Shown piece by piece: positions 47,547 to 61,040 of a stretch of 64,000 nucleotides of DNA. Numbering within the stretch: the stretch's first letter is position 1; each line of letters opens with the position of its first letter. Under the pieces are notes generated by a model. It was not told the origin of the DNA, ran no database searches, and saw nothing but the letters and a program-made list of their open reading frames with translations. The stretch comes from Drechslerella dactyloides (lineage: Eukaryota > Ascomycota > Orbiliomycetes > Orbiliales > Orbiliaceae), in contig JAGTWJ010000019.1 of the NCBI GenBank assembly GCA_020064725.1, positions 2,170,001 to 2,234,000 on the forward strand. Reading direction: 5' to 3'. A program made the position numbers and the translations under genes.

Positions 47547-48662
47547 TTTGATGGGGATAGAAAATGTATTCTTGTAGTGGGAACGATATATTTGATTGAT
47601 TAATCGAGTGCTCTAGGTGAACAAGCTCGTATATATAGCAGCTCGGCTAGCTAGCTGGGAGATATGAAAGGTGATGGATTGAAGCTGAATGTTTGAATGC
47701 AACACGATGCTGATGATGCTTTCTGAGATCCGTCGACATGGCGAGATATCGGAAGGTTATATACACATTTGAATTAGAGTCATGACTTCGAGGGGTCCCG
47801 GTCGTAGCTTTCAACAGCGAGCCTCGGTGTCTGCCCCGAGACCGGGTCATAGCCAAGCTGTTCGCCCAATGTTGCAATACTAGGGCATCCAGCGTCCCGC
47901 ATTCCGAGCTACCCTGGCTAGCGACGAGCGCTACGAACCACGTGGGCAGGAGTTTACGGAATTAATCAGGGACTCGATTCGTATCGCTTACGCAGCACCT
48001 TGATAGACGTGTCGGCCGCAGTTCGGAAGCAAAGGTCGGGGTCGTTAGTCAGCTGCGTGCATCAAAGGTTGCCCAATGAAGCAATGCCGTCGGCCGGTCA
48101 TCAGCCCGAGTGTGCCCGATCGGGAAGTTCCTTGGCCGATGCTGGGCAAAGGCCTGCGGGCGGCGTCACCTGCCGCTCCGACGTCGAAAACACGGCTCCG
48201 AGCTGAGTCAGCCACTTCGTGTTACGCCAAGTCTTGGCGCCGTATCTAGATGCCAAGCCGCCTGAATCGGGAAAATGTAAACAACTGCCGACGGCATGGC
48301 GACAAGGCTGGGCCAGAGGCTGAGCTTCGACTAGCCGCGCTTCGACGATATCTGCGGCCCCTTCTGCATGTCGCTGATGGACACACCCAAGTCATCACCT
48401 GTCGCCGCATCACCATTCCACGGAGACAACTGTCCTACCTCCGAGGATCACGAAATCGCCCAGTCAAGAGCAGCAACCCGCGAGCCATCCCGCAGAGGCA
48501 TCTCCTATCATCAAATACTCCGAACCGACGAGCATCTCCATCGCAGCTGGAATCGTTCGCCACAGAAACGACAAGCCACGGTGCTACTCCTCTCCTCAGG
48601 TCCGCTGCGGTGGCGCAGGTAGAAGGCGCCTGGCCTCGTATAGCGTCGCACAAGGAATCAGC
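47547..48662. other. Divergent promoter region
   Basis: About 1.1 kb between the SDR gene (-) and the DUF3405 gene (+). The long plus frame at 48250-48918 overlaps the real start of the latter in another frame and has no features, so I treat the whole stretch as regulatory and leader sequence. Confidence 0.6.
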
Positions 48663-51167
48663 ATGTTCACCTCTAGCGAGATACGGCAGACGCTGTCGTC
48701 GCTGCCCATCTTCAACTACCTCCCGAAATCTCCAAGCTCGACATACTCGCATGGCCACTCGCGCTTTTCGTCCGACCTGGAGAGCTCGGCTTCTTCCTCT
48801 TCATCTTCGCCTGCATCTCCGTCCTCGCCACTCCTACGAGAAACCCTGGCCGATGAAAAGCCGGCCCGACCCAGAGTCCGGCGGCAGCAATCTTCTCCGT
48901 TCAAGATTCATCGGGTGAAGACGCTGTTTCTGCGTGTGCTGGCCGGATGCGTGGTGGTGACGGTCGTTACGATGGCATTCGCCTTAAGTGGGATGCGAAA
49001 GCATACGACCAAGGCGCTGGAAAAGCATCTGGATACCGATGCCATCTGGAAAAGTTTCCCACAGTACGCATTAGTCCATTCAATTACAAAATCTATCGTG
49101 AGTATCTGCTGACATGAGGTGGCGGTTTAGGATGCAAAGTTACTATAATGGGTTATACGAGATCATACCAAAGTCAGAAAATGTACCAGAGAATACCGGC
49201 CCGCTGAACATCCCCAAAGAACCAACGTTGTCGAAACGGCTTTTCCGACGATCCAAGTCTCCTTCGCCATTGAAGCCAGCATCCAAACCAGAGTCGAAAC
49301 CCGCGGAACAGCAAAAGCCAAAGCCGCGGCCGATTCCCGAAACCGTCGCCTACAACCCTTACCCAGACTACCAATCCAAATCATACAAACAATTATGGCA
49401 GGGTTCCCACGTCGACTGCGTTCCCATTCTCTCGAACATCACTTCAACATCCACCGAAATGCGCGCCTATAAAGGCGTCCCGCGTGGCCTCCCAGACCCC
49501 TACTACGGTTCCTATGAAGTTCTCGGTCTCGATAACGACATCTGCTTTGATCGGCGCACGAGACTGGGCATGTACGGGCTGAAAGATCGTGACGAGATCC
49601 CCAAGAATGCAAAAGAGGAGGGAATTCTCTACGATCTCGAATGGAAGGATGTCGACTGGAAAAGCATCCAAAAAAAGTGCGTCCAGCTAAACCAGGATCG
49701 GTTCGCACCCCTCCCCGCCACGGAGAACGAGTCAGAGACCGAGGTAGAGACCGAGACCGAGATCGAGCTGGAGGGCGAGAAAGAAACGAGGAGTATGCCT
49801 GACAGCTCCACGAAGCAATTCCGTGCGCGAACCGCTGTGATACTGCGAGTATGGGATACGTACAGGTGGACCCGCCTCGACTACGCCAACTTGCGAAGTC
49901 TGATAACAGAGCTGAACTTAAAATCAGGCGGCGAGTACGATGTGCATATCCTTATGCAGGTGAAGGACGACAAGATCCCCATAATGGTGGACGAGGATGC
50001 ATATGCGCGAGTCGTCGAGGAGAGTATTGCAGCAGAGTTTCGCGGGTTGGTCACATTATGGAATGAGAATATGATGGAGACGTGGTATGCGAGCCTCGGT
50101 GTGAAGTGGGGCGGTTTATCGATCCATGGGTATGTTGGACCACTAAACTCGACTCCAGATGCAGATCTCTTGTTGGGAATGCGACCTCGGATCTTTTTAT
50201 CGCAGCTATAGCTAACGAATCATGGATGACTAGTGCATACCGCTCGATGTGGTTCGCGATTCAGTACTTTGCACATAAACATCCTGAGTACGACTACTTT
50301 TGGAACCTGGAAGCCGACATCCGCTCCACGGGCCACTGGTACCACCTCCTCGAAAAGGTTGCAAACTTCTCCAAAGCCCAACCGCGAAGGGGTCTATGGG
50401 AGCGCAATAGCCGCTTCTACATACCCTCTGTCCATGGCTCATGGGCCGACTTTTCCGCCATGGTGGCAAAGCAAGCGGACGCATCCGAAAGTGTCTGGGG
50501 ACCTGTTGAAGTCCCCGGCGTACAGACCACATATCGCACACCCAAACCGCCTGTCGAACGCCCGGAACAGGACACAGAGTCTTCGTGGGGTGTCGGAGAA
50601 GAGGCAGATTTGATCTCGCTCACCCCCCTCTTCGACCCCAAAAACACGAGCTGGATCCTCCGTGACGACTTTACCGGGTACGGCCAGGAACGCCCTGCTA
50701 ATAACCATCGCAACCCCTACTGGGCCGGCCCGCCGCGACGAGCCTCCATCGTCGCCGTCTACCGCCTCTCCCGACGGCTGCTGGAGGTCATGCACGAAGA
50801 GAATACATTCCACGGCCACACGATGTGTACTGAGCAGTGGCCGCCCAGCGCCGCGCTCCACCACGGGTTGAAGGCGGTGTATGCCCCTCATCCGGTCTAC
50901 ATGGACCGGCGATGGCCAGGAAAGTATCTGGCAACCGTCCTGAATAACGGGAAGAACGGCAGCTCAGGTGGAGCTCCGAAGAGTATCTTTGGCTATCGCG
51001 AGCACCATTTCGCAGGAAGTGGGTTTTACTTTGGTAGCTACTGGCCCAGAAGACTCTATAGACGATGGGTAGGGCGATGGGATAGCGAGTGGCAAGAGAA
51101 GTGGGAAGAGGAGCACGGCAGGATGTGTTTACCGCCAATGCTGCTGCATCCTGTCAAGGCGCTATAG
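48663..51167 (+). CDS. DUF3405 family type II membrane protein, glycosyltransferase-like
   Basis: Exons 48663-49063, 49131-50129 and 50234-51167 (introns 67 and 104 nt) give 777 residues. The N-terminus is Ser-rich and cytosolic in the type II layout, with one membrane helix at about residues 88-109 (LFLRVLAGCVVVTVVTMAFA), a stem rich in Lys/Pro and then the DUF3405 domain. Recognisable family stretches are AVILRVWDTYRWTRLDYANL, then HPEYDYFWNLEADIRSTGHW (with a DxD-like E-A-D-I-R), and SWADFSAMV. Members are widespread in filamentous ascomycetes and thought to sit in the Golgi. Their reaction has not been established to my knowledge. A Glu/Thr-rich acidic run (ETEVETETEIELEGEKET) interrupts the domain. 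Confidence 0.88.
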
Positions 51168-52273
51168 GGTATATATATGAGGTATACGAGTAATTAAAGA
51201 GGGTTGTACGTATTTAATGTCGGGCGTTATGTTGCTATGATTCAGCATTTGGAGGCGGGAGTTGCAGCATTGTGGATATATATGGGTAATGTACATACAT
51301 GTTGTATATGTGGCGGTTAGCGTGATGTTTTATACCTAAGGTCTGCTGCGAAGGTCAGATCTATTGTACATGAAGATATTAATTTTGAATATATCTATGA
51401 GTGGATTTGTTCTAACAACAGGGGAAGCAGTGGGGATAACGATAGCTTGCTAATTGATTCGCCCGGCGCTGGTGAAGCGCATGGGTTAACGGTTGCTCGT
51501 GATTTTTGGAAGTCATTATTTTGGCTTTCTCCCGTTCTAGAAGATTGTAATCAAATGCGGCGCAATACTTCGCTTCAGCCTAGGTTCTATAGCCTAAGCT
51601 GTAAATGGAGCTGGTATGGCGCGGAGCTGACTTTTGGAAGTTCCCACTTTGATTGAGAACGAAGTGTCCCAGATACTCCTGCCGTGGACCCGCGCGCGGA
51701 TCTGGTGCTGTTTTAATTAATGACAATTATACATCTGATCTTGCAATCATCTGGGCACAAATTTCTGTATTGGTATTTGTCAAAATATATTATAGCGTAT
51801 ATCTTCGTGATCACTTTTTTAACCGTCCTCGAACCCCCAACTCTTCTTCCCCCTCTTCTTTTATAAATTTAGTGTTTATCTATATCTAATCTCGAGCCCA
51901 GACTTTCCTGATCAAATTCATCTAACAGGATGTATATAAGTCAGGAAACAATATCAGTAACTGATTTGAATGTATAAGAGATGTATTTTTTTTTTTTTTG
52001 ATAAATAGCACGAGACCAAAGAGCCTGATCGACCGCCCGACAATCATAATCAGGATCGCAATCAGGATCACGGTCACAATCAAGAAGAGCTCTGACAGAA
52101 AGAGCGCTTCCTGGGGCGAAATTAGGTGCACTTGTGCTTCAAATGAAGTACTGTATCCATCATCCCTCGCTACACTCTTCATATTACCTCGCGGGAAATG
52201 GGTTGTAGGAGATATGATCTATAGTTAGTATTATCGCGTCCACGCGGCGATAGTTGGGGATATTTAAAAGTGA
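51168..52273. other. Intergenic, AT-rich
   Basis: About 1.1 kb of AT-rich sequence downstream of the DUF3405 gene, including a poly-T run at about 51987-51999 and a purine/pyrimidine repeat of ATCAGGATC-type words at 52046-52085. No gene. Confidence 0.6.
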
Positions 52274-55200
52274 TCAGAGTCGGAAGCGCGTCGCGTTATC
52301 GGAGCTGGACTCTTCACGAGAATGCCGTCGCCTCTGGGTTGCTCTTGTGGCGCAAAATGACGACCCCGGCCCCCCGAGAAGTGGTGTCTCATATAGACTA
52401 CCATTCTTTGGGTCAATATCTTCAAGCATCGCGTCTTCAGAGACGGTAGTTCCTCGCGATTCATGTCGCCGACCGATTTGTGATTTCATCTGCGGCATTT
52501 CTGTCCGTCCGCTCCTGTTATACCTTCTCTTCGAGGCTAGGTCGCTGATCGTCATTTTCAGAATTTATATCCTGTGGTTGGTTTCAGAACTAAGTTTGTG
52601 GTGATTTCCAGTCCCAGAAGTATGACTTCTCGACGTGGAGCGCTTCGGTCTGCTTTGCGAGCTTGAGCTGGGGGCACAACTAGACCGGTTAGAAATCTTC
52701 CACATCATCTGATTTCTCATCGCCAAGACTCTTTTTTTTTGGAGTCCTCTTGATGTGACTTTTTGAGACGATTCTGAGCTGCTTATCTCACAACATCCTC
52801 GTCGAGGTCGATCAGCCGGCTTTTTTGAGTTCGGCTTCTATAAGCCTAGCCAACTCTTTTCTTTTTGAACCGCCAATACCTTGGACGCCTGCAGTGCTCG
52901 ATTCGAATTATATTTAAGAACCCGATATTGGTGAGGAGAACCAGATTCACGCCGTCTAATATGCATTTGCAACAGCCATCGGCATCATGAACGCCTGGAG
53001 CCAAGGCCATTACATGGCGTACTGGGACCAGGAGTATTGAGAGGAGCCGATATTGATGTTCCATTGCATCTTGATGATATGTCTGGCATAGCTCTATTTG
53101 GAGCACGTATGACAGGACTTGTCCTGTTGTTTGTTGTATCTTGACTCCTCACGCGTTGTTTGGCGCGCGGTTCGCGGAAGCCGTCATTGGATGTCTGTGG
53201 GACCCGTTGCTAGGCTCTCCTCTCGTCATCCTTTTCGCAGTCGGCGTATCGGTCGCTAGTCAAAATCGCCAATAAAATTCTCGTCCTCATCTTATCCGCA
53301 TCTTTATATTTTCTGTTCGTGTCACATCTAGATTTATGCTTGCGAGCAGGTATCAAGCCCAGTGCCCACCTCCGCTCCTCAAAGACCAAGGACCTGGGGG
53401 ACCGGGGCTCAAACCCCTGGGACTTGTGGTCCACCTTGCGCGTTTCTCCATGACTGCATTAAGACCAAATTTTATCGTTCAGACGGGTCCCCGGCAGATT
53501 TAAAGCATTCTTTGCATGAGACCGGCCTAGCCGACTGAGATGTGCGTCGGAACATCGATAATGGCGAATCCCCTACCGGTGGAAAGGAGAGAGCATTCCC
53601 CAAATTGCCCATATCTCCTTCTGTCCTTTGAAACACATGATTAGAAGCAAACGAATGGCCCCATTTTTCAGAAAATAACACAATCTCCAAGGCCTTCGAC
53701 TTTTTTATGCCAGGATTTCCTTCAATCGGAACACCCTTGGTTCTGAGAAACTTTTATAGCGAAGGAGCCAACCAAACGTCGAAGCTGCGTATGTCGAAAC
53801 AAACATAAGCAGCGTAATCGCGCTAGCTTTGAGCATTTACCACTGCACTTCGACGTCAGTTATTCTGTCGTTGTGGTCATCCCGTGTAGACCTCGCTTGG
53901 CGGTCGAGGTCAATTGACCTATATCCGTAAAATTGCCTGGGGTAATTGGCAACACTCCAAAATTCTCACTTATCCGACAGACGTCTGGACTTGAGATAAG
54001 TCTTTCCAAGATATATCTATAATTATGGTTATGTTCGCAAATCTTGCTTTGTAGATGTGGACTGAAAGGGACTCTGAAGTCAATTCTCAACCCCCCATAT
54101 ATCGATGTATCTTTCTCTGCTGCTTCGAGCCGTAGTTTGTGTCCGAAAATCCGAATAGGACGATATAGAGCTAACGTTAACTAGCACCACAATCTCCTCG
54201 CAACGGACACTTGCACATAGGTGCAACATATTGACTGTTATTTTGCCTTAGTTATGCCACTTGGATTGGCCTTGGTACTGTCTGCGTCGTAGCTAGTATA
54301 CTGTCTGCGGCAAACGCACAGCTTCGAGGTTTTCGAGGTGTTGCGTGGTTTTCTAAAGCTTCGGTTTAGGCGTACTAGCTTCATCGAGAATCTGCTAGAC
54401 GCCCAGGTACAAAATTGAAATTCATCAAGATCTAATATATCTCCTTTGGATATATCCACATTCGAATCTGGAGCTTCGAGACTTCGTCGCTTTGCTTTAG
54501 ACGTTGACGGTTTTGGTTGATGTCACGAAGCCGATTAATCATTCCAGATTCGGGTCTATAAGACGCTTTTGAGGGTCGGAAGGCAGGTGGAAGCCAATCC
54601 CTGCTAATATGCTGGTCCTGCGTAACTTTGCGGGCGCAGTACCCTCGTTTGACTTGGATGGTATCTCCGAAGGTTCCTCGCTATATCTTGCGGCGTTCTG
54701 AGATATCTGTTACAGACGACCTGCACCTGGCCAATGGAAACGGCATAGAGACGCGCCCTGTAGACATCCGCATTGTACGGAGCGAATAGGACGAAAACGG
54801 GAAGCAACCACCGCCTTGAGACGGATCAAGCCGCCGTGCAGTGGCGCCTGTAAACTGTTCGGTTAAATGTACCAATTGAAGCTCTGACCATTTCCGTGGT
54901 CACTGACATCGGCTAGTCCCGATGTCCCCCACGAAGCGAGGTGGCGCTTTCCCTCCACCCCCTTCTAGCGAAGATCCGAACGGGAACGACGGCAGAAAGC
55001 CAATGGCTGGCCCCAGGGTGGTCTAATTTGTGGAATTTGTTCCAATTGAAGCCCCAGGTCACCGCGCTCCGAGTTCGGGGCCCCTGAGCAGATTGCACAG
55101 AAATCGACGAAAATATATAAAATCGACAGAACTGCCCAACATTGCTAGGTCTGCGTTGCTTGCCGGCAAAAAGCGAAATACATTCTCTTGCTCCAGAATT

Positions 55201-55274
55201 GACAGACATTTGAAGAAGTCTTGCAATTGACTTTCGCGATCAAGATATATGTCTTTGGCGGCACGACCCTCCAC
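52274..55274 (-). pseudogene. Mutation-riddled remnant of a long unidentified gene
   Basis: On the minus strand, protein-like stretches follow one another for about 3 kb, broken by stops and frame changes. Examples are LQDFFKCLSILEQENVFRFL (about 55225), LEAPDSNVDISKGDILDLDE (about 54450), SSPDVCRISENFGVLPITPG (about 53980), KALEIVLFSEKWGHSFASNH (about 53690), GIGGSKRKELARLIEAELKK (about 52870) and VSEDAMLEDIDPKNGSLYET (about 52430). Within a single frame from about 52905 to 52590 five stops occur, at 52812, 52788, 52689, 52680 and 52590. Each could come from CGA, CAA or CAG by one C-to-T change. The frame 53434-52985 has the same pattern. This fits repeat-induced or neutral decay. I cannot name the family: no polymerase, integrase or transposase motif is visible. 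Confidence 0.55.
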
Positions 55275-58200
55275 CCTGCACTTGGTCTGGGTGGCAAGAC
55301 GTTACTTGAAGTATTGACCGTAGTGCGGAGAGCCGAATGCAAATATGTTAGACAATGGGTGACTTCATGGTCGTGAAGTAATATGATGCGGCACGGAAGC
55401 AATCAAAAGTATGCAACTTCAGTATTATCCGGTGCATGTTGTAGCTTGATTCCTATCGAAGGCTGTCCCTAGTCCGGACTTCTTCTGGGATACAGTATCC
55501 TCTCTGGTCTCTGGATCTGAATCCCACCCGCGCGCGGACATGGAGGCTGGTTGGGTTTTGGTTAAAACCGTTCGCATGCATGTACGAATCAATGCATTTT
55601 CTATCCGACATCCGATATATTGTCCCGCGAACTCGAGTTGACATATATGCAATCTTGTGCGTGGGCACTTCATGATGCCGCGCATGAACCTGTCTGTTCG
55701 AGTGCTCGCCGTCGCATTTATCAAGGTATAGAGCCTGTAATTGCTTTTGGACAGAATCCTTCTCGTAGCGTATCTCATTGCTCTATATGCCAAAAACGTC
55801 GGATTCGCTAGTATATCATATTTATGATGGACGTTCGCACGTGTGCTGGGGATGAGAATCGGTCGAGTTGAGCCAACATTCCAGATTCTAAGAGCGTGCG
55901 GTCTCGTGTTGTGTAACGGCAACACACTACAAAAGGCTTCTACATCTGCGTTACCGTCCGTAGCGAGAATGAGATTTGATTCGAAACATGCTTCCTCAAA
56001 ACGATGTGGCGGTCGCATCGGAACCCGACTTAGAGCATTGCCTTTGTGGCTCCCGGGGACTGAATCGGACGGCGCCAGATATGCTCCGGTGTCTGGGAAG
56101 TAGATAGCCTGCACGAGGGGCAGAAATAGGGGGCATAATTTATGCGGCTATTCTCGCGGCCTGGTATTTCTGATGGTGTATCATGCACAAGCCGGGCGGG
56201 ACGCCGGTTCTCCGTACGCTGCTGGGACCCCCAAAGAAACAGTCAGTACGGGTGTGTACAGTGACATGTATTGAATCCAGTGAGGGAGATCCCGAAAGGA
56301 CATACTGGCTCGGAAGAAGCGTATCCGCCGTGCTCATAATTTGAATGAGCTTTGATCCGGTCAGAAGTTGAAAACTTGTACATGCAGCGGGTGCGCGAAG
56401 GCGTGCATGCGTCTTCGAAACTCGACCTTCCGCTGTCGGGTTGTGGGCTTTAAGGATTGAAAGAGCCTCAAGGGACATCAGGGAGCATTCATATGTGCAT
56501 TAAACCAGTGCGGCCGTACATCGGCATATGTCGCTGACTATGTCGTGAAGACGTCGAGAAGGGACAGTCGACGCCAGATCGCAAAGTTATCGTGGGGGGT
56601 GTGGACTGATAACGTTGTGCGGCGTTTGAAAATGAAAGGAATGCATGTCAAAGGGTAGGCTCGGGGACGCTGGTCAGATTAAACAGCTGGGTCGAAAAAG
56701 AGCGCGACACTCTTGATAAAAAGCTTCCCCAAGTCTACAGATAGAGAGAAGGAGATTTATAGATATTTAAATAAGAAGAAATGAATTGAGGACTGCGGGT
56801 TGGCGTAGTATCGTGATATTCAGGTTCAAATCGATAGGATTTCAGGAGAAGATACAATAAAATATATATATGGTGACATACGGAGCTTTAAAGCTTTCAC
56901 TGTGTCAGATTTTGGGATGAAGGAATGTTGATGGAAACTCGAACCATAGTAGGAGAGGGACGAGAGGGACACATTTATAGCCCTATCTACTATCAGGATG
57001 GACAGCAAGCTAGACACTGGATGCAAAAATCCCGATATTTTCATAGGTGCGATCCAAAGGCTCTAAGAATTCGTTCTATTCAGCAAGCAACAGAACTTCA
57101 GGCAGCTTTTGTACGGCGAGTGACGTGGCAGCGGTCAAGTTCGAGTTTTTCCTTGGTCCGTTGTGTAACACTGCAGGATTGATTGCTTTACGTTGGGATA
57201 TGCAGGAGACGGGCACTTGCATGAATGCCTGATCCGAGATACGGGAGTCAAGGTCCACAGCAAGGGGTGTTTTGATAGGGTGAGACTCTTGAGTGGGATG
57301 GACTGATTGCCGTTGACTCAGCCTTCCCGAGACCGCTCTTAAATTTTTATCACTGGCCTCTAGGTTGCCCCATGTCGTTAGCCGTCAATATGCGATGTAT
57401 CTTTCGCTCAACCGCTAGCGTTGTCATTCGTTTTCTCCCACTTTCAAAATACTCGCCCCGCCCCCGTTCTCTGTCGTAGAAATTGCTGGAAATGGTCAGT
57501 GAGGAAGACATGTAGACCGAGTGTGAGGACGGGACTGGATGTTGATAGACACTTCCGGCGCCATGCATGGCGGGCCTGCTTCCACTTTCTTAGCCCGGAC
57601 GCCTACCCCACACCAATGCAGACAAGGCTTAAGGCATAATTCTGTTATTAACCAGTTCCCTATTGCGTCATGGCCGTCCGCCCGGTGGTGGGAATCTTGA
57701 GCATGCGTGCATCAAATGAATATGATCTAACGTCGCACCATGGCTAGCTGCATTGCGAGAGTCCACAGAAATAGCCAGCGGGAGTGAAGGCATATTATTG
57801 TATCGTACGACACCCCTACCTCGATCCTCCATTGGCCCTGAATGCCATGGAGATTCATGTATGGAACGCAGAACATGGTGCAAGCAAGTGGACCCTCCAC
57901 GCTTGTGTGTCCCGAGCCAAGCTTTGCAGGCGAGACCTCCCGACTCGATTGTCCATCCCCTCGCAGGGAAGGGTGGGTCCGGCGTAGCCTCGAAGCAGCA
58001 AGTGAAGGGGTGGCCGGGGTTTTTGAAGCTTTGGTCAGGGTCGCATCCCTGCGTGTTGGCCGTTGGAGCTCCGGCGCCGCCCCTCGTGCCCCGAATCTGT
58101 GGACAGGAAGCGTTTGACCCCAAGGCACCGAGCGAACAGGCGGCGGGGCTAGCGATGGCTAGTTATCGATCTGCGCAGCGGACCCAAAGATTGGACGAAA

Positions 58201-58683
58201 GGCGCTCGCGAGGTCGGGACCCGCTGTCTGGGGGAAGGTTTCGTCGTCGTCGTCGAATGCCAGCGTGTTGTTGTGGAGCACTGGCGGCGCTATGCCATCA
58301 TAGGCGGCCGTCCACGCTGATTTTGTGAGGAGGCTGGCAGATGCATGATGTCGGCTTTGGCAATGGCGAGGGGCAATTGGGAATAATCTGCTGCATCTGA
58401 CGGGAGGTCAGAGCAGCAGGAGGAGAGAAGAGGCCGAAGATGTCCTGTTTGCAGGGTATTAATAGACTCCGCGGGTCCAACCGACTGCTTGCCCCGATGA
58501 ATTGCAGGTTGCCATCTGACAGAGGTAATTGAGGAGGAGGAGACAGATGCTGAAAGGTGTTCCTTCCTACTTATATCATAGCATGCTGCACCCCTTTGGC
58601 TCTGTTACTCTAGTCCTTCTGTCCTGTTAGCAGCATCTTGTCTTCTGCCCTTCGCTTCAGTTCTCCAACCGGTGTTCGCAAAG
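55275..58683. other. Gene-poor region, one doubtful ORF
   Basis: The minus strand at 55425-56114 is open for 229 codons (ATDGNADVEAFCSVLPLHNT and onward) but begins with GTG, has no motif and lies beside decayed sequence. An upstream frame at 56140-56478 could be its first exon only with speculative splicing. Overlapping GC-rich frames at 57668-58328 on both strands look like chance. The right 200 bases should contain the ppn1 promoter. Confidence 0.45.
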
Positions 58684-61040
58684 ATGCGGTGCATCGGCTC
58701 GCCCAACTCCCTGCTGCTGCTGCTCGCAGTGCTGCAGACGTCATCCCTGGACCTTGTGTCAGCATCGCCGCTGGCTGGAAGCAGCCAGCAGAAGGTCCTG
58801 GCGCCTGGCCCTCAGCAGCAGCAACAGCCAGGCAATCCGAGTCCGAAGCCGAATCCGCCGCAGAGAAGGAAGCTCTATGGAAGGTTCCTGCATCTCACGG
58901 GTATGTGCTGTCCTACCAATGTTCAACGTTGGTAACACCGTGCCACAATGACGACGTGACTAACGTTTGCCAATAGATATGCATCCGGACCCCTTGTACC
59001 TTCGCAATTCATCCACCACCAAGTCTCACGATTGCCACCGCGCTAATGGCCGCGCGGGCTACTGGGGCGCCGTGAGATCGGAGTGTGATTCTCCATTGAC
59101 TCTTACGAATGCCACCTTCGAATGGATTCGCAACAACCTGAGGGACCAGATCGATTTTATCGTCTGGACGGGTGACAACATCAGACACGACAGCGATCCC
59201 CTCAATCCTCGTAATGAGAGTGAGGTGTTCGCCTTGAACAAGATGATGATTGATTCGATGATTGATGTCTTCAAGAAGGTGGATAGACCCCTGCAATACC
59301 CTAGTAAAATGCAGTTGGCGAACACAAGCTGATCTGATGTCTATAACACAGGACACACCTGATCCAAGGGACCCACTCAACAATCTAATCATCCCAGTGT
59401 GAGTCTCTCCACTGAATTCTTTGGCCGTTCTAGGTGGAGGGTTGCTAATGATGCGTCGTGGTAGGGTACCAACTCTTGGAAATAACGATGTCTACCCGCA
59501 TAACATCATGCTTCCGGGTCCATCTGATATAACCCACAATTACCTTCAGGTCTGGCGCGACTTTATTCCTGAACAGCAGCACAATATCTTCAAGCGTGGC
59601 GCTTATTTCTGGGCAGAGGTCATCCCGGGAAAACTTGCTGTATTTTCCCTCAACACCATTTACTTCTTCAGCAGTAACATGGCTGTCGACGGCTGCAACT
59701 TTGCGGGAGAGCCTGGGTACCAGCAGTTTACCTGGCTCAAAGTCCAATTGGATTTGATGCGCGAGAGAGGTATGAAGGCCATGATGATGGGCCATGTGCC
59801 GCCTGCACGCACAGCGAACAAGCAGTCCTGGGATGACACTTGTTGGAGCAAGTTCGTCATCTGGATGTGGCACTACAGAGATGTCGTCGTAGGCAACCTT
59901 TGGGGGTAGGTGACTTCCTCTATTTCATATTAACCAGACATTCGAACACAGCTAACATAACGATGAAGACACATGAACCTTGATCATTTTATGCTCATGG
60001 ACGTGAACCTCGCACATCAGCTGCAGGACAACCCAGTAGCGAGATCCTCAAGCAACGTCTCCACCTGGGAGGAAATGGTCCACGTTCAGGTGGCTGGTCC
60101 ATATCTCACCGAACTCCGCAAGGTGCTATCAATGATGCCGAGACCTCCTGCGAAGATCAGCAGCACGGGTAAGCACAAGAAGAAGAAGACGAAGACCCCG
60201 CAAAAGAAGTATCTCAAGAAAATCGGTGGAAAATACGGGGAGAGATACGTGCTGTCCATCGTTGGGCCGTCGGTGCTTCCCAACTACTACCCTTCCCTCC
60301 GGATTATCGAGTATAATATCACTGGGTTGGTGGACAAGCAAGGTTACTTGCTTGAGACACCAGAGGCTGCACCATGGCCCGAGTACCACTTCGATACAGT
60401 CAACCCACCACCGGATCCGAATATCCCGTCGCCACCACCAACGGGATCTGCGCCTGGACCAGCATACTCTCCACAGTCTCTCTCTTTTACTGGAATAGTA
60501 CAGTATTACTCTAACATCACCAAGTTCAATGGATGGGTTCCAAAGCACGACGACAAGGGTGATAGAGATGATGAGCCCGGAACCGTACCGCCCGGAGGAA
60601 CAAACCCAGACCCACCACCAGGCTCTGATAGCGACGATGTTGATGAAGGCTCGCAGAAGCAGCAACCACCCACGCCCATCTATTACGAACTCGAGTACGC
60701 AACCAAGAATGACACGGTTTGGCCGCTCAAGGATATGACCGTGAGGAGCCATGTCCAACTAGCAAATGCGATGCGGGACCGCGGTATCAAGGGCAGCTGT
60801 GCTGAGATGGGCTTCTGTGATGACCTCGACAACGATGACGACGATGACGGTGATCTTGACGACGACATCGAAGATAATGACATCGAAGACGACTCCGAAT
60901 ATGACCTGTCAGACGGATCTGAGTCGAATGAACTTGATCCCAATGGTGTCCAGAAGAAGAGGGACAAATTGTGGCACTCGTTTGTAAAGCGCGCATTTGT
61001 GGGCGCAGTTCCAGACGATGAAATTGATCTGATCCCATAA
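58684..61040 (+). CDS. ppn1: Vacuolar endopolyphosphatase Ppn1
   Basis: Five exons, 58684-58900, 58977-59278, 59352-59398, 59465-59905 and 59969-61040, give 692 residues. The introns are 63-76 nt, and the second has a weak donor (GTGGAT). A hydrophobic N-terminal segment (SPNSLLLLLAVLQTSSLDLV) serves as signal anchor. The calcineurin-like metallophosphatase motifs are FLHLTDMHPD, VWTGDNIRHDSD, LGNNDVYPHN, MMGHVPP and GHMNLDHFM, all at the usual places, and several are rebuilt across splice sites. Ppn1 cuts long polyphosphate chains inside the vacuole. The second half has a Lys cluster (KHKKKKTKTPQKK), a Pro/Asp-rich linker and, near the C-terminus, a strongly acidic tract (DLDNDDDDDGDLDDDIEDND) that seems longer than necessary for the fold. 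Confidence 0.92.

Noticed and set aside
48250..48918. 222-codon plus-strand ORF upstream of the DUF3405 gene
   Set aside because: It overlaps the DUF3405 first exon in a different frame. The DUF3405 frame carries the membrane anchor and splices correctly.
53370..53425. tRNA-like segment with GGGGCTCAAACCCC
   Set aside because: It resembles a T-arm, but no D-arm, anticodon arm or acceptor pairing can be drawn at the right spacing, and it deviates from the B-box consensus.
55425..56114. 229-codon open frame on the minus strand
   Set aside because: It starts with GTG, has no recognisable motif, no convincing upstream exon and sits in a decayed region. Not called as a gene.
57668..58328. Overlapping frames of 133-191 codons on both strands
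   Set aside because: The mutual overlap and Pro/Arg/Gly-biased translations are typical of a GC-rich non-coding stretch.
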